Source: Multifurca ochricompacta
Taxonomy: Eukaryota > Basidiomycota > Agaricomycetes > Russulales > Russulaceae
Assembly (NCBI GenBank): GCA_022496185.1
Contig: WTXG01000233.1
Location: 1 to 55,721 of the forward strand
Direction of reading: 5' to 3'
Length of the DNA stretch: 55,721 nucleotides
Numbering within the stretch: the first letter of the stretch is position 1; each line of letters starts with the position of its first letter. Below, piece by piece: positions 49,684 to 55,721 of the stretch. The notes below the pieces were generated by a model. The model worked only from the letters and a program-made list of their open reading frames with translations. It made no database searches and was not told the origin of the DNA. The translations under genes and the position numbers were made by a program.

Positions 49684-52600
49684 ATGTCAGATAAACTTGC
49701 GAGTAAAACAACGTCTGCTCTCTCTTCAGGTTCCGCGCTCTCTCCAGATGCGTCTCCTACTCAAACCCCTTCACCGACATCAAAACATTCTCCAGGTCTC
49801 CAAATACCAGAGCCCACGGACGGGTACTTCAGATATAATGAAGAAAAGACTCTTCGTCATGTACGTCAGTAACGTCCGTCGTCACAAGGGCCAAGGAGGA
49901 GTACGTTGGGCAGAAAAAAAACAGAGGCGGTCATGGCAGGTCTCGGGATGAGATGCTCACTTGGTCATTTCGATAGATCGAAGAAAAAGTATGGTCGCAT
50001 CGGCGACAGTCGGTGCCTCAATCAGAGGCAGTTCTGCCCCTCTCTGGCTCGCCGTTTCTCGACCCACTCCCAGACTCACATGTACAACGCGGCCCAACAC
50101 CTCTCAAGCTTGGCCCGACCATTGATGGCGTTGAATCCAGCCCTATGTTCCATGAAGAAGAGCTTAATGAGAATTTGGACCCAAGTGCGGTCAACAGTAT
50201 TGTCAATATAGTGCTCTGCACCTGCTGACGCCTCGCTCGCTTTATTCGAATAGTCGCGACGCCTTTGGATCTCACCCCAGAAATGAGTAACACGTTCGAA
50301 CTCCTGCGTAGATGCCTCGAGTTGCGCGATAAGTATATCACCGTCTCCAAACAGCGGATTGGTGACAACCCACGCGATCACGATAGTCTCTTCCATGGCA
50401 TCGCGGAAGGCATCTCAGACGTAATGGGCGTACGCCCAGAGGCCACTGGCTCATACGAACTCACGCAGGAACGATTTGAGCCTTGGCACATATACCCTCG
50501 TCCACCTCCGCCTCACTGGCATTTGTCAGTGGACCAGGCTGTGTCTTCTGGAACGGTTTCCCCCCGCGACGTGTTCGATTTTTCCCTGCTTGAGATTCCC
50601 GGCGCACATGAATGGGAATTCGAGGTCGACGATAAGGGCATATACCAGGTGTACCATGACGTGTCAGGTAGGTTTGTCCCGCTTGCCACCTGATATTTTT
50701 GTTGTTGAGCTCTTGCCAGCGGAAGACAAAAAACCCATCTTTGACATTCCAAGCATTAAAGAGTATTTTATGGATCTTGACTTCGTACTTGGGGTCATCT
50801 CTGATGGCCCTGCCAAGAGCTTTGCATTCCGTCGCTTGCAATATCTTCGAGGGAAATTTTCTATGTACTCTTACTCAATGAGTTTCAGGAAATGACAGAA
50901 ATGAAGGTTCGTTCTTCTCTGCCTAGTGCAATCTAGCGATTTGCTCAATCTGCCGCTTAAAGCGCGTTCCTCACCGGTAATGCTACAATCTAATCTGTTG
51001 AACTCACTGCTCAGCCTACCATGCCCCAGTGACTTTTATAATGTCCGGAAAGTTGATACCCACGTTCACCATTCTAGCAGCATGAATCAGAAGCATCTTT
51101 TGCGATTCATCAAGTCAAAAATGAAGCGAGACTCCCAGGTTTCGATATCTCCCTCTCTGTCCTGCAGTGCAATCAGGCTCATGGTTTCATAGGACGTCGT
51201 GATCTTCCGTGACGGTGCAGAATTAACGCTCCAGCAGGTCTTTGAGTCACTTAAACTCACGGCGTATGATCTTTCTATCGATACCCTTGACATGCATGCG
51301 CACCAAGACTCGTTTCATCGCTTCGACAAATTCAACCTCAAGTACAACCCGATTGGCGAGTCCCGCCTACGCGAGATTTTCCTCAAAACGGACAATTATA
51401 TAAATGGGCGATATCTTGCAGAGCTAACCCGAGGTATATTAGTACTATGGATCTCGTGGAGCGTCACTTATATACCAATTTTCAGAGGTGATGACTGACT
51501 TGGAGCAGGGCAAGTATCAAGTGAGCGTTTAGGGTCTCTGATTTCTTGACAGGGCCAAACATGTGCATTGCATGACAGAACTGCGAGTGGCGCCTAAGTA
51601 TCTATGGGAGGAAGGAAACCGAGTGGGACCAGCTCGCGAACTGGGTTATCGACAATAAACTCTTCTCACATAATGTGCGCTGGCTCATACAGGTCCCGCG
51701 CTTGTATGACGTGTACAAAGAAAATGGGTCAATCCAGAATTTTGGAGATATAGTGAAAAGTATGTGGCCAAATTCTACGGATTTGGGCTCAAGGACTTAG
51801 GATATTGGTAGATATGTTCAAACCTCTGTTTGAGGTCACCAAAGATCCTTCTTCACACCCCAAACTACACATCTTTTTGCAGCGCGTCATTGGCTTTGAC
51901 ACCGTTGACGATGAATCGAAAACCGAGCGTCGGTACCACAAGAAGTTCCCGTATCCTAAAGTCTGGGACTTCCCACAATCACCACCATACTCCTATTGGT
52001 TTGTCACATCTTTGTAAAGCCCTGTGTTGTCACTCAGATTGTATGTGGTTGCAGGGTTTACTACATGTTTGCCAATATGGCGAGCTTAAATAACTGGCGT
52101 CACGCCCGGGCTTTAGTAATTCTGGTTCACCAACTGGCGCGTCTCATTTACTAAGTGAAATTACAGACACCTTCGTCTTCCGTCCACACGCCGGGGAGGC
52201 GGGCGACACGGACCATCTGACATCTGCCTTCTTAACTTCTCACTCTATCTCTCATGGCATCTTGCTACGCAAGGTGCCCGCATTGCAGTATCTGTTCTAC
52301 CTCAAACGATTGGCATTGCATGAGCCCGCTAAGCACAATGCGCTCTTTCTCACCTATGAGCGCAATCCTTTACCCGACTTTTTCAAAGCAGGGCTCAACG
52401 TTAGTTTGAGTACGGACGACCCACTGCAGTTCCACTTTACAAAGGTTCGCTAACCTCGTGACTCAAAAAAAAGGCAACGAGCGTTAACGCATATTTGAGT
52501 AGGACCGCTGCTAGAGGAATACAGTGTTGCTGCGCACATTCTCAAGCTTCCGCAGAGTTCTCTGTGTGAACTGGCGCGAAATTCAGTCATCCAAAGTGGT

Positions 52601-52833
52601 TTCGAGATGGAGGTCAAGCGCCACTGGCTGGGCCAGAAGTGGTATCTCCCTGGAGCGGCGGGAAACGACATTAACAAGGCAAGTAATCTGAAGCGAGAGA
52701 CAGAGATGCTGAACTTAAGACACGCTTATCGTTTTTTTAGACCAACGTGCCGAATGGAAGGGTAAGGTTCAGACACGAGACGCTTTTGGATGAATTTGCG
52801 CTCATCGGCGCGATCAAAAGTCGGACCTTGTGA
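49684..52833 (+). CDS. AMD1: AMP deaminase
   Basis: Multi-exon gene from [13 protein letters not shown] to a stop at 52831-52833; exon borders in the N-terminal third are uncertain. Catalytic-domain blocks: [15 protein letters not shown] (metal-binding HxH, ~51050), [122 protein letters not shown], and [16 protein letters not shown], then [15 protein letters not shown]. It deaminates AMP to IMP in purine and energy balance, in the cytosol. The frame slips by one base at several sites (about 49868, the A8 run at 49914-49921, about 50000, about 50872, 52108-52110, 52502-52505). As written it is not translatable, although conservation between breaks is high. Confidence 0.92.
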
Positions 52834-53797
52834 AGTGGTATTCGAGAATATAAATTGTATTCTATACCCAACATAGTTAAAGGGCGGGGCATGTGCCATG
52901 TCACATTATACACACACACACACACACACACTCGGATCATCATCCATTTGTTACATCCAAATATCCAATCATATACGTTCCGTCCCGTCGCGGCTTTACA
53001 CACTATCCATTAGGAGTTGTAAATTGAAGATTGGGTTATGTGTGCAAGTGGGTGAGTGAGCGAGCGACTCTTAACTCTCTAACTCTAAAACTCTAACTGT
53101 GTGGGAAACAACCTCCCTCCACCTCCTCTCCTTCCCTAGAACCCTAGAAAAAAAAAATTAAAAATGTTTAGAAAAATCCCATGACGTGCGGTGATTGTAA
53201 ATGGCTGGGTGGGTGGGTGGTGAATCAAAAATAAATAAATAAATAAAAATATCCAAACCTCCCTCTTCGGCGTCAGATGTGCCTGTGGTTCACCACCAGT
53301 CATTACTAATTATTATAATATTAATAAGAAGCCTAGTCCTGGGGCTAGAAGCAGGTTCAAAGACGGACGATGAATCTAATCTTAATCTCTTCTTTGTTGT
53401 CGTGTTGGTGTAGGGAAAGGATGGAATGAATTTTCATCGATAGTACAGCCATGTTGGTTTTTTTTGTTTTTTTTTTTGGCCATAACTCACAAAAAAAAAA
53501 AAAAGGGAATAACACATCATTCACCGTCAAACACACATAGAGAGAAGTGAAGAAGAAGAAGAGGTTGCAAGTAAAAAAAAAAAAAAAGAAAGGAAGGAGA
53601 GGAAGGGAGGAGCTTTAGTTAATAGAGTGAGTGTCCAGTCTTTTTCTCTAAAATACATACATCCCAATATGCTCTTCACTAACGCCAGCCTTGTGAGGGA
53701 AAGAGAAGAAAGAAAGAAAAAGAAAACATTGCATCCCCTCCCCTCCCCCCAAAAAAAAGAGATCCTGCTCATTTATGACGACGACCCTCCCTTGTTC
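52834..53797. other. Convergent 3' region of AMP deaminase and MAPKK
   Basis: Two genes point toward each other here. It contains A/T homopolymers (53146-53160, 53460-53505, 53574-53586), a (CA)n run at 52911-52931, and no supported gene. Confidence 0.6.
52911..52931 (+). repeat. (CA)n dinucleotide microsatellite
   Basis: About ten CA units in the 3' flank of the AMP deaminase gene. Confidence 0.95.
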
Positions 53798-55613
53798 TCA
53801 GAATGTGCTTGCCCACGCTTCAAGGTCAAAATTTGTCGTTTGCGCATGTGCGATCCATTCATGATTCTGTGTGGGAAGAGGAAAAGGAAAAAAAAAAAAC
53901 GCTCAAGTTAGCACTGGTGTCACACACGCAACAAGGGGTGTGCGCGTCTGATTGTGACTGACGTGCGAGCCTGATGCTACAAATGGAACTTAATTAAAAA
54001 AAGAAAATTCTCACTCACCAACAGATCTTTGGGCGTCCGTCGTTGATCCGGGTCTTTCAGCAAGCAGCTGTTCACAAAGTCCTCGGCCATTTTCGGGAAG
54101 CGACTTTCTGGCGTGAGCTTTGGAGCTGGCTCGTTCACGATATGTTGAAGTAACTCGAGGATGCTCATAGTCATCCCACCCCCTGCAAACTCACCCCTTA
54201 CTCTTCCGTCGATTACGCTTCCCCTCCTTGCTCTTATCTTTCTTCGTTTCTAGAGGTACAGGCCGTGATGGTGAAAGCGTCCCTCGAATTCAGACAGGTC
54301 AGAATCGTCATCCGACGCAGACTCGGAGAATGGGAATCGACCAAGAGCGAGCTCGATGAGCGAAATGCCAAGCGACCAGACGTCAGACTTGACAGTATAC
54401 TGTGCACCCTGTATCCGCTCGGGCTACAGGACGTCATCCAATCTCAACCAAAATGCACAGTATTAAAACCAATACCCGTGGCAATGACACGCACGCTCAT
54501 ATAGGTTGACGTCCCAACAAAGGTATCTGCGATCGAATTGATGAGTTCGCCCGAAACGCCGAAATCACATATCTTGATCTGCCCCTTGGAATTACACAAG
54601 ATATTGGACGGCTTGATATCTGGTCACGTTCCATTGAGAGTGAGTGGGTGGGTGGATGGGAGAGATAACTTGTCAATACCACTGCCCCGGTTAAAACTAC
54701 GAGATGGGACGGTTACCGCGGTGAATGATTCGATGAACGTCGTAAAGGTAAGTGAGACCCTCGAGCACAGCATGTGCGACGCTAGCCACGACTTCAATGT
54801 CGATTGGACCTATCCGTTTGTAGATACCATCGAGCGAACCCTTGTCCATGAACTCCATGCAGATGCAGATATTGGGATCAGACAAGAACGCGCCATAGAA
54901 CGAAATGATGTATCCCGAATGACAGTCGTGCATAATTTGTAATTCGCGTAAGATTTGCTTACGCACGGATGGCTTCGCGTCGATGAGAACAATCTTTCCT
55001 TCCCCCGGTAGGGGGTTAACTCAGTGAGCAAAATTGTGTGTGCACTAGAACCAGAAAGGAGGGGGAGGAGGAGGAGGGGGGGGGGGGTTTGTGTGAGAAC
55101 AACAATACCTACCTTCTTAGCCATAATAGTATGCGTCGGCACATGCTCCACTTTCTTCACGCTCCCTCCATTCCCTTGTCCCAACTCGTTCAGATCCTTA
55201 AGATCCTCGTCACGGAGATCATACTTGACCGCCGCATTCATGTCAAGATTGGCGAGCGTATTCGATAGCGTGGTATGATAAGTCATCCGTTTCACGCTCG
55301 CGGACATAGTAGCAGTGGCAGGCGCCGACGTGGGTCCCGGCGTAACGGAAAGTATTCCTTCACTTGTCGTCATTGTCGTCGTTGTCGTTGTCGCTGTCGT
55401 GTCAGGGCGCTTTAGGTTTCAAATTCATCGGCGGAGGCCGCTTCTTAGCTCCTGCTCCTCCTGCTCCTCCCACCGCTGCTGCTGCTGCTGTGGTTTGGTC
55501 GCTGGTGGTGGACGTGTAGCCATGGGCTCTGATTCTGATGACGACTGAGGGAGTACGGGTACGTGGAGTTGGAGAGACTTGAAGTTGCGTTTCGAACGGA
55601 TGGGAGGACTCAT
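53798..55613 (-). CDS. STE7: Ste7/Fuz7-type MAP kinase kinase
   Basis: Five exons (55613-55113, 54993-54717, 54619-54495, 54423-54019, 53866-53798), 1377 nt, 458 aa by length. The N-terminus [16 protein letters not shown] leads to a Pro-rich linker. The kinase domain has glycine loop [16 protein letters not shown] as the ATP lysine, [24 protein letters not shown] (~258-265), CDFG (277-280), activation-loop SIADT (phospho-sites ~288/292), GTSTYMSPERIQG, and [20 protein letters not shown]. The terminal lobe ends [16 protein letters not shown]. It should act in the mating/filamentation MAPK cascade between an Ste11-type MAPKKK and an Fus3/Kss1-type MAPK. Two internal segments are out of frame with stops (about 55405-55492 and 54191-54285), bounded by short G/C runs and a CAG repeat. 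Flanking frames agree, so the breaks compensate in length. Confidence 0.93.
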
Positions 55614-55721
55614 CGCGGCTTTTATAGCCACACGAAAAGCTTTCGTTTCCGCAGAAATGAAGAAAGAGAGAGAGAGAAAACAAAAAAACAAAACAGATAC
55701 CTAAAGTTATTCTTGCACCTG
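55614..55721. other. 5' flank of the MAPKK gene to window end
   Basis: Contains a TATAAAA-like motif on the minus strand only ~10 nt upstream of the ATG, and purine/pyrimidine-rich sequence. Too little is visible to define the promoter. Confidence 0.4.

Noticed and set aside
54191..54285. Extra intron inside MAPKK exon 4 to explain the frame change
   Set aside because: No GT-AG pair of reasonable length restores the [12 protein letters not shown] frame; base slips at G runs fit better.

Overview
The window looks like a gene-dense stretch of an Agaricomycete (mushroom-forming basidiomycete) nuclear genome. Genes carry many short GT-AG introns (about 48-100 nt), start codons follow CT-rich promoter tracts, and the families present are typical of the group: Kre9/Knh1-like secreted proteins, Tle1-like DUF2235 hydrolases, class-3 lipases and a ThrE/PRM10 transporter. 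No bacterial, plasmid or viral features were seen.

Layout, left to right. 0.3-1.4 kb: GPI-anchored Kre9/Knh1-like protein (+). 4.4-6.5 kb: a Crinkler-type (CRN) protein (-) with a PD-(D/E)xK-like middle and a kinase-like C-terminus. 6.7-7.2 kb: a GC-armed foldback/MITE just upstream of it. 8.1-12.2 kb: Rif1-like HEAT-repeat protein (-). 12.4 kb: intron-containing tRNA-Gln(UUG) (+). 12.9-13.5 kb: a second Kre9/Knh1-like gene (-), frame-broken. 14.4-16.4 kb: bZIP factor (-). 17.4-19.4 and 22.1-24.2 kb: a tandem pair of DUF2235 hydrolases (-). 26.6-27.1 kb: third Kre9/Knh1-like gene (+), no GPI tail. 27.5-28.8 kb: EBP-type sterol isomerase (-). 29.9-31.3 kb: SGF29 (-), divergent from a C2H2 zinc-finger gene at 31.6-32.9 kb (+). 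34.4-35.7 kb: SNIP1/Pml1-like FHA protein (-). 37.6-38.8 and 45.1-46.3 kb: two class-3 lipases (-) around a ThrE/PRM10-like transporter at 40.3-42.8 kb (+). 47.6-49.1 kb: class I sirtuin (+). 49.7-52.8 kb: AMP deaminase (+). 53.8-55.6 kb: Ste7-type MAP kinase kinase (-).

The genes do not form one pathway. Themes are cell surface and secretion (three Kre9/Knh1-like proteins, two lipases), chromatin and signalling (Rif1, SGF29, sirtuin, bZIP, C2H2, MAPKK), and metabolism (AMP deaminase, sterol isomerase).

Three observations stand out: the CRN-nuclease-kinase fusion next to a foldback element; an apparent GA-AG intron at the same place in both DUF2235 paralogs; and repeated single-base frame breaks, mostly at short homopolymers, in seven otherwise well conserved genes at 8-24 kb and 48-55.5 kb. 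The last most likely reflects residual assembly errors, while genes at 26-46 kb are frame-perfect in my models. Exon coordinates were derived by hand from splice signals, reading frame and recalled family motifs; no alignment was run.
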